From: Candidatus Geothrix skivensis
GTDB lineage: Bacteria; Acidobacteriota; Holophagae; Holophagales; Holophagaceae
Length of the DNA: 64,000 bases
NCBI GenBank assembly: GCA_016721195.1
Contig: JADKIO010000009.1
Coordinates: 186,001 to 250,000, forward strand
Reading direction: 5' to 3'
Shown: one piece after another, positions 39,599 to 49,394 of the stretch
Position numbering within the stretch: position 1 is the stretch's first letter
How the letters are laid out: the number at the start of each line of letters is the position of its first letter
The notes under the pieces: model-generated
The model's database searches: none
The model's input: only the letters and a program-made list of their open reading frames with translations
What the model was told of the DNA's origin: nothing
Made by a program: the position numbers and the translations under genes

Positions 39599-41050
39599 TC
39601 AAACCCGGATGGTGGCTTCATCCCCGGGGACGTGGTCCGCCAGGGCGGCGGCCACGGGGCCCGCCAGGAACTGGCGCACCTGCTCGCCGGCCCGGCCCGT
39701 GAAGCGCCGGGCATCCAGGAGGCCCGCCAGGTCGGCCTCGGTCATGGCCCAGGCCGGATCCTGGGCCAGCAGCGACAATAGCTCGTTGGGGCGGCCCTCC
39801 TGCTTGATGCGCCGGCCGGCCTCCAGGGAGGCCACCCGGAAGGCCTCGTGCAGGTCCTGGCGGTCGCCCCCCCGGGTCACGCCCTCCATGAGCATCACTT
39901 CCGCCGCCATGAAGGGCAGCTCGGCCTGGAGTCGGGCCTCGATCATCCGGGGGTTCACCACCAGGCCCGAGGCCACGTTCTTGAAGAGCACCAGGATGGC
40001 GTCGATGGCCAGCAGGCCTTGGCTGATGGTGAGGCGCCGGTGGGCGCTGTCGTCCAGGGTGCGCTCCAGCCACTGGGTGGCGCTGGTCTGGTAGGTGGAG
40101 GGCATCAGGCCCAGCACGAAGCGGGCGAGGCTGTTGATGCGCTCGGCGCGCATGGGATTCCGCTTGTAGGGCATGGCGCTGGAGCCGATCTGCTTGTCCT
40201 CGAAGGGCTCCTCCACTTCCTTCAGGTGCTGGAGCAGGCGCAGGTCGCAGGCAAACTTGGAGGCCGAGGCTGCGAGGCCGCAGAGTACCTGACCGATGCG
40301 GTCCTCCAGCTTCCGGGTGGCCGTCTGGCCCGAGACGGGGATGGCCGGGAAGCCCACCTTGGCGCAGAAGCGTCGCTCCAGTTCCTCGACTCTGGCCCCA
40401 TCCCCGTTGAACAGCTCCAGGAAGGTGGCCTGGGTGCCGGTGACCCCTTTCACGCCCCGGACGGGGGTGGTGCGCACGAGGTGATCGAGGTCCTCCAGGT
40501 CCAGCAGCAGGTCCTGGATCCAGAGGGTGGCGCGCTTGCCCACGGTGGTGGGCTGGGCCGGCTGGAAGTGGGTGAAGCCCAGGGTGGGCTGGTCCTGCCA
40601 CTGGGCCGCGAAGGTTGCCAGGGCGGCGATGACATCCTGGAGGCGGCGCCGTAGCAGGGCCAGGGCCTCCTGGGCGATGAGCAGGTCCCCGTTGTCGGTG
40701 ACGAAGCAGCTGGTGGCCCCCAGGTGGATGATGGGCCGGGCCCCCGGGGCCTGTTCGCCCCAGGCGTGGATGGCGGCCATGACGTCGTGGCGCAGGGCGG
40801 CCTCATGCCGGGCGATGGCTTCGAGATCCACCGCATCCTGGCTGGTCCGGAGCTCCGAGAGCTGGGCCTGGGTCACCGGAAGGCCAAGCTCTGACTCCGC
40901 TTCCGCCAGCGCGATCCAGAGCCGACGCCAGACCCGCTGCCGATAGAGGGGTGAGAGCAGGCGCACCATGGCCTTGCTGGCGTACCGGCTGGCCAGGGGG
41001 TGTTCGAAACGCTCCAGCTCGGGACTGTCGTGGGGCGGAAGGAAGGACAT
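39599..41050 (-). CDS. purB: Adenylosuccinate lyase
   Basis: This 483-residue enzyme splits adenylosuccinate and SAICAR in purine synthesis. The superfamily signature GSSAMPYKRNP is about two thirds along, and TSCFVTDNGDL and GFTHFQPAQPTTVGKR carry the catalytic His/Thr regions. The length and phrase order fit the longer branch that includes animal ADSL. I start at ATG 41050 (MSFLPPHDSPELERF). It is divergent from glyA and heads a three-gene operon with the Asd-like and ferredoxin genes. Confidence 0.93.
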   Translation of the reverse strand: MSFLPPHDSPELERFEHPLASRYASKAMVRLLSPLYRQRVWRRLWIALAEAESELGLPVTQAQLSELRTSQDAVDLEAIARHEAALRHDVMAAIHAWGEQAPGARPIIHLGATSCFVTDNGDLLIAQEALALLRRRLQDVIAALATFAAQWQDQPTLGFTHFQPAQPTTVGKRATLWIQDLLLDLEDLDHLVRTTPVRGVKGVTGTQATFLELFNGDGARVEELERRFCAKVGFPAIPVSGQTATRKLEDRIGQVLCGLAASASKFACDLRLLQHLKEVEEPFEDKQIGSSAMPYKRNPMRAERINSLARFVLGLMPSTYQTSATQWLERTLDDSAHRRLTISQGLLAIDAILVLFKNVASGLVVNPRMIEARLQAELPFMAAEVMLMEGVTRGGDRQDLHEAFRVASLEAGRRIKQEGRPNELLSLLAQDPAWAMTEADLAGLLDARRFTGRAGEQVRQFLAGPVAAALADHVPGDEATIRV

Positions 41051-41136
41051 GAGAACTCCGGCCCACCAGTGTCTCACACGCGCAGACCTGTGACCCGGCT
41101 CACGAAGAGGGGGTCTGTGAAGGTGACCGTCGCGGC

Positions 41137-41142
41137 TAGGAT
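41137..41142 (+). promoter_or_regulatory. Candidate -10 box (TAGGAT) of glyA
   Basis: The context is GGCTAGGATGG, 26 bases before the glyA ATG, with a GGGAG ribosome site at 41156-41160. Confidence 0.4.
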
Positions 41143-41168
41143 GGAAGCATCACTTGGGAGCCGACGCC

Positions 41169-42407
41169 ATGTATGAAGTGATCAGGACCTCTGACCCCGC
41201 TGTGTTCCAGGCCCTGGAGCTGGAAGTGCAGCGCCAGCGGCACCACCTGGAACTCATCGCCTCGGAGAACTACGCCTCCCGCGCGGTCATGCAGACCATG
41301 GGCTCCCACTTCACGAACAAGTATGCAGAAGGCTACCCCGGCAAGCGCTACTACGGCGGCTGCAGCAACGTGGACATCATCGAGGACCTGGCCCGGGACC
41401 GGGCCAAGCAGATTTTCGGGGCCGAGCACGCCAACGTGCAGCCCCACAGCGGAGCCCAGGCCAACATGGCGGTCTACCTCGCCGCGCTGAAGCCTGGCGA
41501 CACCGTCATGGGATTGGACCTTTCCCACGGCGGCCACCTCACCCACGGCCATCCCCTCAACAGCTCCGGCATCCTCTACAAGTTCGTGCCCTACCACGTG
41601 CGCCAGGAAGACGAGCGGGTGGACATGGACGAGGTCCGTGCCCTGGCCCTCCAGCACCGCCCCAAGATGATCGTGGTGGGCGCCTCCGCCTACAGCCGCA
41701 CCTGGAATTTCCCACTCTTCCGGCAAATCTGCGACGAAGTCGATGCGCTGCTCATGGTGGACATGGCCCACATCGCGGGGCTGGTGGCCACGGGGCATCA
41801 CCCGAGCCCGGTGCCCCATGCGGATTATGTCACCACGACCACCCACAAGACCCTGCGGGGCCCCCGCGGCGGCCTGATCCTGTGCAAATCCCAGTACGCG
41901 AAGGACCTCGACAGGGCTGTTTTCCCCGGTGTCCAGGGCGGGCCCCTCATGCACATCATTGCCGCCAAAGCCGTGGCCCTCCATGAGATCCAGCAGCCCG
42001 ACTTCAAGGCCTACAGCGGCCAGGTCATCCGCAATGCCCACGCCCTGGCCAAGGGCCTCCAGGAGCGTGGCTGGCGCATCGTGAGCGGCGGCACGGACAC
42101 CCACCTCTTCCTCGTGGATCTGCGGGACCACGGCCTGCTGGGCCACGAGGCCGAGCAGTGCCTTCACCGGGCCGGGATGACCACCAACAAGAACGGCATT
42201 CCCTTCGACCCCAACCCGCCCCTCAAGCCCTCGGGCGTGCGGCTCGGCAGCCCTGCCCTCACCACCCGGGGCATGACCGAAGCGGAGATGGACCATATCG
42301 CCCGGTTCTTCGACCTGACCCTGCGCCACCGGGCCGACGAAAGCACCTTCGCCCGGGTCCGCCAGGAGGTTTTCCACCTGACCGATCAGTTCCCCATTCC
42401 CGAGTAA
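41169..42407 (+). CDS. glyA: Serine hydroxymethyltransferase
   Basis: This 412-residue PLP enzyme interconverts serine and glycine with tetrahydrofolate. The PLP lysine is in TTTTHKTLRGPRGG (Lys227). LIASENYAS, YAEGYPGKRYYGG and VQPHSGAQANMAVY (in part) are the family signatures. I prefer ATG 41169 to the TTG at 41154 because GGGAG lies eight bases before it. The gene ends before a strong terminator. It is divergent from purB, another one-carbon/purine gene, across 118 bp. Confidence 0.96.
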   Translation: MYEVIRTSDPAVFQALELEVQRQRHHLELIASENYASRAVMQTMGSHFTNKYAEGYPGKRYYGGCSNVDIIEDLARDRAKQIFGAEHANVQPHSGAQANMAVYLAALKPGDTVMGLDLSHGGHLTHGHPLNSSGILYKFVPYHVRQEDERVDMDEVRALALQHRPKMIVVGASAYSRTWNFPLFRQICDEVDALLMVDMAHIAGLVATGHHPSPVPHADYVTTTTHKTLRGPRGGLILCKSQYAKDLDRAVFPGVQGGPLMHIIAAKAVALHEIQQPDFKAYSGQVIRNAHALAKGLQERGWRIVSGGTDTHLFLVDLRDHGLLGHEAEQCLHRAGMTTNKNGIPFDPNPPLKPSGVRLGSPALTTRGMTEAEMDHIARFFDLTLRHRADESTFARVRQEVFHLTDQFPIPE

Positions 42408-42426
42408 CCTGGTCCGATCTGCTCCC

Positions 42427-42463
42427 ACCGCCGAAACGCTCTGTGTTTCGGCGGTATGTTTTT
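42427..42463 (+). terminator. Intrinsic terminator of glyA
   Basis: Arms ACCGCCGAAAC and GTTTCGGCGGT form an 11-bp stem around a 7-base loop, followed by ATGTTTTT. This is the best rho-independent terminator in the window. Confidence 0.88.
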
Positions 42464-42476
42464 CCCCGGGGTGTGC

Positions 42477-42908
42477 ATGACCGAGGCCGATGGGCTGTTC
42501 GTCTACGGGACCCTACGGGAGGGTGGGTCGAACCATGCCTGGCTGATGCGCACCCATCCCGAGGGCCTGACCCGGGCCTGGGTGGCGGGGCGGCTTTTCC
42601 ATTTGCCGGCGGGCTACCCGGCCTTGGTGCCGGGTCCAGCGCCCGGTGCACCACCCCCGGGGCCCGGCTGGGTCCGGGGCGACTTCGTGGGCTACGAAGA
42701 CGAAGGCGACCTCAGCTCCGCCCTGGCGGACCTGGATCCTCTCGAAGGCGTAGAGGAAGGGCTCTTCAGCCGCGAGATCCTGTCCGTGCGGCTTGAGGGC
42801 GGGCATTCCTACCAGGCCTGGGCCTACCTGTTCCATGTGGAACGACTGCCCAGGCTGGAGCGGGAGGCCACCGAAATCCTGGACGGAGACTGGGGTCCCT
42901 ACCTTTAA
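42477..42908 (+). CDS. Gamma-glutamylcyclotransferase-like protein
   Basis: This 143-residue protein has the GGCT/AIG2 fold: LFVYGTLREGGSNHAWL at the N-terminus and LDPLEGVEEGLFSREILSV with the conserved acidic residue. Family members form 5-oxoproline from gamma-glutamyl compounds; many bacterial ones are uncharacterised. I start at ATG 42477, immediately after the glyA terminator. A parS-like palindrome lies inside the gene near its end. Confidence 0.78.
   Translation: MTEADGLFVYGTLREGGSNHAWLMRTHPEGLTRAWVAGRLFHLPAGYPALVPGPAPGAPPPGPGWVRGDFVGYEDEGDLSSALADLDPLEGVEEGLFSREILSVRLEGGHSYQAWAYLFHVERLPRLEREATEILDGDWGPYL
42829..42844. promoter_or_regulatory. parS-like site, TGTTCCATGTGGAACG
   Basis: The site differs at two positions from TGTTCCACGTGGAACA, the ParB-binding consensus known from several bacteria. 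It lies within the GGCT coding sequence, about 6.6 kb from oriC. Confidence 0.55.
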
Positions 42909-42944
42909 CGCCAAACGACGCGGGCAAGCCCGCACCGTTTGGCG
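42909..42944. terminator. Hairpin between GGCT gene and gyrA
   Basis: Arms CGCCAAACG and CGTTTGGCG enclose a second stem GCGGGC/GCCCGC with a two-base internal loop and an AA tip. It serves two convergent genes and has no T-tract. Confidence 0.75.
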
Positions 42945-42964
42945 ACTGTCAAACCAAGGGCTTG

Positions 42965-45571
42965 CTACAAACCCAACTTGGGCTGCTCGCCACCTTCATC
43001 GGGACCCGGATGGGCCAGGTCGGCGTCGGCCAAGTCCTCTTCCTCGTCCAGAGCCATGGCGCTGGCATCGATCTTGGCGAGGCCCACCACCCGATCCTCG
43101 GCGCTGGCCAGTTTGAGGAGGCCGACGCCCTGGGCGTTGCGGCCGGTCTTGCGGACTTCGTCGATGAGGAAGCGGATGACCATGCCCTCTTGGCTGATGA
43201 GGAGGCACCCCTCCCCCGGCTTGACGAGCTTGAAGCCCACCACGTGGCCATTGCGAACCCCGGCCCGGATGTTGATGACGCCGGTACCGCCCCGGCCCTG
43301 AAGCCGGTAGTCCTGGAGGAGGCTGCGCTTGCCGTAGCCCTTTTCGCAGACCGTGAGCAGCATGCCGTGGTCCTCGGTGCTTTCGTCGGGCTCCACGCCC
43401 TCCGGCAGATCCGGCAGGGGGTCGGCCACCTCCATGTCCACGATGTGATCCTTGGCCGCCAGCTTCATGCCCCGTACGCCCGTGGTGGCGCGGCCCGTGG
43501 CGCGCACATCCTCCTCGGGGAAGCGGATGGCCTTGCCCTGGGCGGTGGCCAGGAAGATCTGCTGGGAGCCCGTGGAGCGGCGCACGGCCACCAGGGCATT
43601 GTCATCATCGATGTTGAGGGCGATGAGGCCATTGGCCCGGATGTTGGCATAGGCCGCCAGGCTGGATTTCTTCACGGTACCGTCGGCGGTGGCGAAGACC
43701 AGGTTCTCCCCCTCGGGAAAGTCGCGGAGGGCCATGAGGGTGACGACGTTCTCGCCGTCCTTCAGGGAGATGAGGTTGCGGATGTGCTTGCCCCGGGTGG
43801 AGGCGGCAGCCTCCGGCAGGTCATAGACCTTGAGGGCGTAGACGATGCCCTTGTCCGTGAAGGCCATGAGGGTGTCGTGGGCCTTGGTCATGAAGAGCTG
43901 TTCGACGAAGTCCTCGTCCTTGGTCTTCATGCCCACCTTGCCCTTGCCCCCGCGGCGCTGGCGGCGGTAGGCGTTGAGGTCGGTGCGCTTGATGTAGCCC
44001 GCCTTGGACATGGTGACGACCATGGGGTCGTCGGGGACCACGTCCTCCATGCGAATCTCTCCGGAGTAGCCCACGATCTCCGTGCGGCGGTCGTTGCCGA
44101 ACTGGTCGGCCACCTGCTGAAGCTCTTCCTTGATGACCTTCAGGAGCAGCTTCTCGTCCGCCAGGATGGCCTTGAGCTTGGCGATGATCTTCTCGATCTC
44201 CGCCAGTTCGTCGAGGATCTTCTCTCGCTCCAGGCCCGTGAGGCGCTGGAGGCGCATGTCCAGGATGGCCTGGGCCTGCAGGGCCGAGAGGCAAAGGCTG
44301 GGGTCCTTCTTGAGGGCCGCGGCGGAGGCGAAGGCCCCAGCCATAAGGCCGGCCTTGGCCTCCTCGGGGCTCTTGGCGGCCCGGATGAGCTTGATGACCG
44401 CGTCCAGGTGATCCAGGGCGATCTTCAGGCCCATCAGGATGTGGTGGCGCTCCTCGGCCTTCCGCAACTGGAACAGGGTGCGCCGGGTCACCACCTCCCG
44501 GCGGAAGCCAATGAACTCCTGGAGCACTTCCCGCAGGGTGCAGATCCGCGGCTGGCCATTGACGATGGCCAGCATGGTGATGGGGAAGCTGTTCTGGAGC
44601 TGGGTCTGCTGGTAGAGCTGGTTCAGCACGATGTCGCTGGGTTCGTTCTTCTTGAGCTCGACCACGAGGCGGATGCCCTCCCGGTCGCTCTCGTCCCTCA
44701 GGTCGCTGATGCCATCGATCTTCTTGTCCCGCACCAACTCCGCGATCTTCTCGATGAGGGTGGACTTGTTCACCTGGTAGGGCAGCTCCGTGAAGACAAG
44801 CTGCTCCCGGTCCCCCGCCCGCCGGATCTGCTCCACGTGGGACTTGGCGCGCACCACGCAGCGGCCACGGCCCGTGCGGTAGGCATCCAGGACCCCCTCG
44901 GTGCCCAGCATGATGCCGCCGCCAGGGAAGTCCGGGGCCTTGATGTGGCCCATGAGGCCGTCCAGGGCCAAACCGGGGTCGTCGATCAGGTGCACCAGGG
45001 CGCCACAGCACTCACGGAGGTTGTGGGGGGGGATGCTGGTGGCCATGCCCACGGCGATGCCCTGAGAGCCGTTCACCAGCAGGTTCGGGAACCGGGAAGG
45101 CAGGACGAGGGGCTCCTCCATGCTGCCGTCGTAGTTGGGGCCGAAGTCCACCGTGTCCTGGTCGATGTCGCCCATCAGCTCGTTGGCCAGGCGCGACAGC
45201 CGGGCCTCGGTGTAGCGCATGGCCGCCGCGGAGTCGCCATCGATGGAGCCAAAGTTGCCCTGGCCGTCCACCAGCACGTGGCGCATGGAGAAGGGCTGGG
45301 CCATGCGGACGAGGGTGTCGTAGATGGCCGAGTCGCCGTGGGGATGGTACTTACCCATCACGTCACCCACCGTGCGGGCGGATTTCTTGTAGGCCCGGTT
45401 CCAGTCGTTGCCGGCTTCCTTCATGGCAAAGAGCACCCGGCGGTGCACGGGCTTGAGGCCATCCCGGACATCGGGCAGGGCCCGGCCCACGATGACGCTC
45501 ATGGCGTAGTCCAGGTAGGACTTCCGCATCTCTTTTTCGATTTCCAGGGGCTCGATTCGATTCGGGTTCAT
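42965..45571 (-). CDS. gyrA: DNA gyrase subunit A
   Basis: This 868-residue subunit cuts and rejoins DNA. The active-site tyrosine is in AAMRYTEARLS (Tyr120). The quinolone region GKYHPHGDSAIYDTLVRM keeps Ser81 and Asp85, the usual susceptible residues. The C-terminal beta-pinwheel includes RRQRRGGKGK (GyrA box, here slightly changed from QRRGGKG). An acidic tail follows. It is 55 bp downstream of gyrB, with a parS-like palindrome in the gap. Confidence 0.97.
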   Translation of the reverse strand: MNPNRIEPLEIEKEMRKSYLDYAMSVIVGRALPDVRDGLKPVHRRVLFAMKEAGNDWNRAYKKSARTVGDVMGKYHPHGDSAIYDTLVRMAQPFSMRHVLVDGQGNFGSIDGDSAAAMRYTEARLSRLANELMGDIDQDTVDFGPNYDGSMEEPLVLPSRFPNLLVNGSQGIAVGMATSIPPHNLRECCGALVHLIDDPGLALDGLMGHIKAPDFPGGGIMLGTEGVLDAYRTGRGRCVVRAKSHVEQIRRAGDREQLVFTELPYQVNKSTLIEKIAELVRDKKIDGISDLRDESDREGIRLVVELKKNEPSDIVLNQLYQQTQLQNSFPITMLAIVNGQPRICTLREVLQEFIGFRREVVTRRTLFQLRKAEERHHILMGLKIALDHLDAVIKLIRAAKSPEEAKAGLMAGAFASAAALKKDPSLCLSALQAQAILDMRLQRLTGLEREKILDELAEIEKIIAKLKAILADEKLLLKVIKEELQQVADQFGNDRRTEIVGYSGEIRMEDVVPDDPMVVTMSKAGYIKRTDLNAYRRQRRGGKGKVGMKTKDEDFVEQLFMTKAHDTLMAFTDKGIVYALKVYDLPEAAASTRGKHIRNLISLKDGENVVTLMALRDFPEGENLVFATADGTVKKSSLAAYANIRANGLIALNIDDDNALVAVRRSTGSQQIFLATAQGKAIRFPEEDVRATGRATTGVRGMKLAAKDHIVDMEVADPLPDLPEGVEPDESTEDHGMLLTVCEKGYGKRSLLQDYRLQGRGGTGVINIRAGVRNGHVVGFKLVKPGEGCLLISQEGMVIRFLIDEVRKTGRNAQGVGLLKLASAEDRVVGLAKIDASAMALDEEEDLADADLAHPGPDEGGEQPKLGL

Positions 45572-45582
45572 GTGTCTTCCGG

Positions 45583-45598
45583 TGTTCTACGTGGAACG
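45583..45598. promoter_or_regulatory. parS-like site, TGTTCTACGTGGAACG
   Basis: The site has two differences from TGTTCCACGTGGAACA. It lies in the gyrB-gyrA gap, 12 bases from the gyrA start and about 3.9 kb from oriC. Confidence 0.6.
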
Positions 45599-45626
45599 CA
45601 ACTCGACATGTTTGAAAAACAAGAAC

Positions 45627-48182
45627 TTAGATGTCGATGTTCTCGGCCAGGAGGGCGTTGGTCTCGATGAAGCGGCGCCGGGGTTCCACGGCATCACCCA
45701 TGAGGATGGTGAAGATTTCGTCCGCCTCCACGGCGTCGTCCACGCGGACCTGTAGGAGGGTCCGACGCTCGGGATCCATGGTGGTCTCCCAGAGTTGCTC
45801 GGGGTTCATTTCGCCCAGGCCCTTGTAGCGCTGGATGCCCAGGCCCCGCTTGCCTTCTTCCATGACCATGGCCAGCATGGCCTCGGGGTCGGAGAAGACC
45901 TGTTCCTTGCCCAGCTTGGTGGTCCCCTCGTCGCCGTCCTCCTCCTTGTCCTTGGCGGTCTCCTTGGCGTCCTTGAGGCGGCGGAGCCGCAACTCCCCGC
46001 CCCGGAAGGCCGCCAGCTCGACCTGGAGAGCGGCCAGGCGTCGGAACTCGCCCCAGTGGGCCACGAGGGTGTCGATCCACAGGGTGATGGGCCGGCTGAG
46101 GTGCAGGCGCACCACCCGGAGGCGGTGGCTGGCGGGAATGGTGATGGCGGGGTCCTCGCCCTCGGCGGCCCGCTCGGAGGATTCAATGGTCTCGATCTCG
46201 CAGGTGCCCAGCTTCTGCCGGGTGATGGCGGCGGCCAGCTGCTCCAGGGACTCCCTGCTCTCGAAGCGCTCGGCATCCAGGAGCCCCTCGGCCAGCAGGG
46301 CATCCACGATGGGCCGGGCGTAGCCGCGGCGGTTCAGCTTGCCGTAGAGCTGCTGCACCTCGCCCCACTTCTTCATCTCGCGCACCAGGGTGGCCCCTTT
46401 GTGCTCGCTGCCGTCCGGCAGGGTGAGGGCCCAGCCGTCCAGGGCCTTCTGGAAGAGGAACTCCTCCAGGGCCCGTTCGTCCTTGAGGTACTTCTCTGTC
46501 TTGCCCTTCTTGACCTTGTACAGGGGCGGCTGGGCGATGTAGAGATGGCCCCGCTCCACCAGCTCGGGCATCTGCCGGTAGAAGAAGGTGAGCAACAGGG
46601 TCCGGATGTGGGATCCGTCCACGTCGGCGTCGGTCATGAGCACGACCTTGTGGTAGCGGAGGTTCTCGACCTTGAACTCATCCTTGCCGATGCCTGTGCC
46701 CAGGGCCTGGATGAGCACCCGGAGTTCGTTGTGGCTGAGGATCTTGTCGAAGCGGGCCTTCTCCACGTTCAGGACCTTGCCCTTGAGGGGCAGGATGGCC
46801 TGGGTGGCCCGGTGGCGCCCCTGCTTGGCGCTGCCGCCGGCGGAATCGCCCTCCACCAGGAAGATCTCGCTGAGGGCCGGATCCTTCTCCTGGCAGTCCG
46901 CCAGCTTGCCGGGGAGGCCGCCCCCATCCAGGGCCCCCTTGCGGCGGGTCAGGTCCCGGGCCTTCCGGGCGGCTTCCCGGGCTCGGGCCGCCTCAATGGC
47001 CTTCTCCAGGATGGCCTTGGCCTCCCGGGGGTTCTCCTCGAAGAAGGCTGAGAGCTTTTCGTAGACGATGGTCTGGACGATGCCCTTCACCTCGCTGGAG
47101 ACCAGTCGGTCTTTGGTTTGGCTTGAAAACTTGGGGTCAGGGACCTTGGCGCTCAAGACCGCCGTCAAGCCCTCGCGGACGTCCTCGCCCGAGAGGGTCA
47201 CCTTGGCGCTCTTCAGCAGGTTGTTGCGCTCGGCGTAGGCGTTGATGACCCGCGTCATGGCGGCCCGGAAGCCCTCCAGGTGGGCGCCGCCGTCCCGGTT
47301 GCGGATGTTGTTCGTGAAGCAGTAGAGGGTCTCCTGGTAGGAGTCGTTCCACTGGAGGGCCACCTCGACGGTGGTGTCCTGTTTCTCATCCTTGATGAAG
47401 ATGGGGGGCTTGTGGAGGACCACCTTGTTGCGGTTCAGGTGCTCCACGAAGGCGCTGATGCCGCCGGCGTTGACGAAGTCGTGGGTATCTCCCGTGCGCT
47501 CATCCGTGATGCGGATGTGGACGCCCTGGTTGAGGTAGCTCAACTCCCTCAGGCGCTGGCTCAGGATCTCGAAGCTGAAGTCCAGGACATTGTTGAACAC
47601 CTCGGGATCGGGCAGGAAGCGCACCCGGGTGCCCCGCCGGGCCGTGGGGCCCACGGGCTTCAGGGGGGCATCGGCCTTGCCCCGGGAGAAGCTCATGGCG
47701 TACTCCCGCCCCTCCTTCCAGACCGTCAGCCAGAGCTTGCTGGACAGGGCGTTGACGCAGGACACGCCCACGCCATGGAGGCCACCGGACACCTTGTAGG
47801 CGTTCTTGCCATCAGTGCTGGTGTTGTCGAATTTCCCGCCAGCATGCAGCACGGTCATGATCACTTCGGCGGCACTGCGGCCCTCTTCCTTGTGGATGTC
47901 CACAGGGATGCCACGGCCATCGTCTTCCACGCTGCAACTGCCGTCGCCGTGCAGGATCACGTCCACGCGCTTGCAGAAGCCCGCCAGGGCTTCGTCCACA
48001 GCGTTGTCCACCACCTCGTAGACCATGTGGTGGAGGCCACTGCCGTCGTCGGTATCGCCGATGTACATGCCAGGCCGCTTGCGGACGGCCTCGAGGTCTC
48101 GCAGAACCGTAATGTTGTCGGCGGTGTAGCTGTCGGTTTCAAGGGGAGTGTGGACGCGTGCGCTAAGGACTTCTTCGGACAT
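45627..48182 (-). CDS. gyrB: DNA gyrase subunit B
   Basis: This 851-residue ATPase subunit has the GHKL motifs EVVDNAVDEAL, DDGRGIPV and GGLHGVGVSCVNAL. The TOPRIM motif is LVEGDSAGGSAKQGR with DADVDGSHIRTLLL. The end RRRFIETNALLAENIDI is standard. It is about 45 residues longer than E. coli GyrB, partly from a charged stretch near KDAKETAKDKEEDGDEG. I use ATG 48182 rather than the preceding TTG. It follows dnaN by 48 bp; recF is missing from this position. Confidence 0.97.
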   Translation of the reverse strand: MSEEVLSARVHTPLETDSYTADNITVLRDLEAVRKRPGMYIGDTDDGSGLHHMVYEVVDNAVDEALAGFCKRVDVILHGDGSCSVEDDGRGIPVDIHKEEGRSAAEVIMTVLHAGGKFDNTSTDGKNAYKVSGGLHGVGVSCVNALSSKLWLTVWKEGREYAMSFSRGKADAPLKPVGPTARRGTRVRFLPDPEVFNNVLDFSFEILSQRLRELSYLNQGVHIRITDERTGDTHDFVNAGGISAFVEHLNRNKVVLHKPPIFIKDEKQDTTVEVALQWNDSYQETLYCFTNNIRNRDGGAHLEGFRAAMTRVINAYAERNNLLKSAKVTLSGEDVREGLTAVLSAKVPDPKFSSQTKDRLVSSEVKGIVQTIVYEKLSAFFEENPREAKAILEKAIEAARAREAARKARDLTRRKGALDGGGLPGKLADCQEKDPALSEIFLVEGDSAGGSAKQGRHRATQAILPLKGKVLNVEKARFDKILSHNELRVLIQALGTGIGKDEFKVENLRYHKVVLMTDADVDGSHIRTLLLTFFYRQMPELVERGHLYIAQPPLYKVKKGKTEKYLKDERALEEFLFQKALDGWALTLPDGSEHKGATLVREMKKWGEVQQLYGKLNRRGYARPIVDALLAEGLLDAERFESRESLEQLAAAITRQKLGTCEIETIESSERAAEGEDPAITIPASHRLRVVRLHLSRPITLWIDTLVAHWGEFRRLAALQVELAAFRGGELRLRRLKDAKETAKDKEEDGDEGTTKLGKEQVFSDPEAMLAMVMEEGKRGLGIQRYKGLGEMNPEQLWETTMDPERRTLLQVRVDDAVEADEIFTILMGDAVEPRRRFIETNALLAENIDI

Positions 48183-48230
48183 CAAGACTCACTTGGTTGG
48201 GTACGGTGAAAAGCGGTGGTACAGCGCGGG

Positions 48231-49364
48231 TCAGGCGGTGGCGCTGTTGGCAAAGCGGACGGGCATGAGCACGTAGCGGAAGCTGAAGTCCTCAAGGCTG
48301 GGGGACATGAAGACGCCCTGCCCCACCTCGTCCTTGAACTGGTAGACCACCTCCTCGCCCGGCAGCCGCTCCAGCAACTCCGTGAGGTAGTCGATGTTGA
48401 AGGCCAGCTCGAAGGGGTGTTCCTCACCCGTGAAGGGCAGTGTGGCCTGGTTCACCCCCTCGTCAGGGTGCTGGAAGACGGTGCGCAGGTTGGGGAACTC
48501 GTAAAACAAGCGCACGTTCTTGTTGTAGTCGTCCTTCTTGAGTCCCACAAAGCGGAGGGTGCGCAGGAAGACCTCGCGGTCCAGGATCACCCGCTTGGGC
48601 AACTCGGCGGGCAGCACTTTTTCGTAGGCCGGATAGTTGCCGGTCACGAGGCGGGTGCTGAACTTCAGGCCCGGCTGGTCGAGGAAGAGGGTCGTGCCAT
48701 CCCAACAGAGCTCCACCTCGCCTTCGTCCCCCAGGAGGGTCGGGATGAGATCCAGGGCCCGCTTGGGCACGATGAGGCGGACCTCGTCCTTGAGCTTCGT
48801 GTCGCAGGGCACCTCCGCCACGGCCAGGCGGAACCCATCGGTGGAGACCACTCGGACGTGGTGCTTGGACAGGTGCAGCAGCACGGCGGAAAGGGTTGGC
48901 TTGGTGGCATCCTTGCTGACGGCGATGGAGCCCAGTTGGATGGCCCGCTTGAGGCGGAGCACGGGGATCTTGACCACCGGCAGTTCCTTGCCGGGTATGG
49001 GCAGCTCGGGAAAGCCTTCGCCGGGCTGGATGTTGTGCTCCGAGTTCATACCCTTGGCCCGCAGCCAGAGGCGGCCGCCCGCGTCCGGACACTCCAGGCT
49101 GAGCACCCCCTCTGGGAACACCCGCACCGTTTCGATGAACTTCTTGCCGGGCACGGCCATGGTCCACTGTCCCTGCCCCTCCCCGGGCACGGTGGCTTCG
49201 AAGGCTAGCTCCATGTCCGTGGCTTTCAGCACGACCTCTTTGGGGCGGACGTCCACAAGGATGTGCTGGAGGATCGGAAGGGTCACCCGGCGGTCGAGGG
49301 CATGCTTCAAGAGACCCAGCGTCCGATCCAGACGATCCTTGGAAACCTGTAACTGAAGATTCAT
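48231..49364 (-). CDS. dnaN: DNA polymerase III beta sliding clamp
   Basis: This 377-residue ring-forming clamp holds the polymerase on DNA. Three repeats of the clamp fold are present, with LPILQHILVDV near the N-terminus, STDGFRLAVAEV in the middle domain and FSFRYVLMPVRF at the C-terminus (compare the MPMR end). It lies between oriC and gyrB, transcribed away from the origin region together with gyrB and gyrA. Confidence 0.96.
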   Translation of the reverse strand: MNLQLQVSKDRLDRTLGLLKHALDRRVTLPILQHILVDVRPKEVVLKATDMELAFEATVPGEGQGQWTMAVPGKKFIETVRVFPEGVLSLECPDAGGRLWLRAKGMNSEHNIQPGEGFPELPIPGKELPVVKIPVLRLKRAIQLGSIAVSKDATKPTLSAVLLHLSKHHVRVVSTDGFRLAVAEVPCDTKLKDEVRLIVPKRALDLIPTLLGDEGEVELCWDGTTLFLDQPGLKFSTRLVTGNYPAYEKVLPAELPKRVILDREVFLRTLRFVGLKKDDYNKNVRLFYEFPNLRTVFQHPDEGVNQATLPFTGEEHPFELAFNIDYLTELLERLPGEEVVYQFKDEVGQGVFMSPSLEDFSFRYVLMPVRFANSATA

Positions 49365-49394
49365 GAATCACCCTTGATGATGCTGAGGACCTGG

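Noticed and set aside
42962..45670. A 900-codon plus-strand frame opposite gyrA
   Set aside because: It mirrors the gyrA codons on the other strand and has no recognisable domain.
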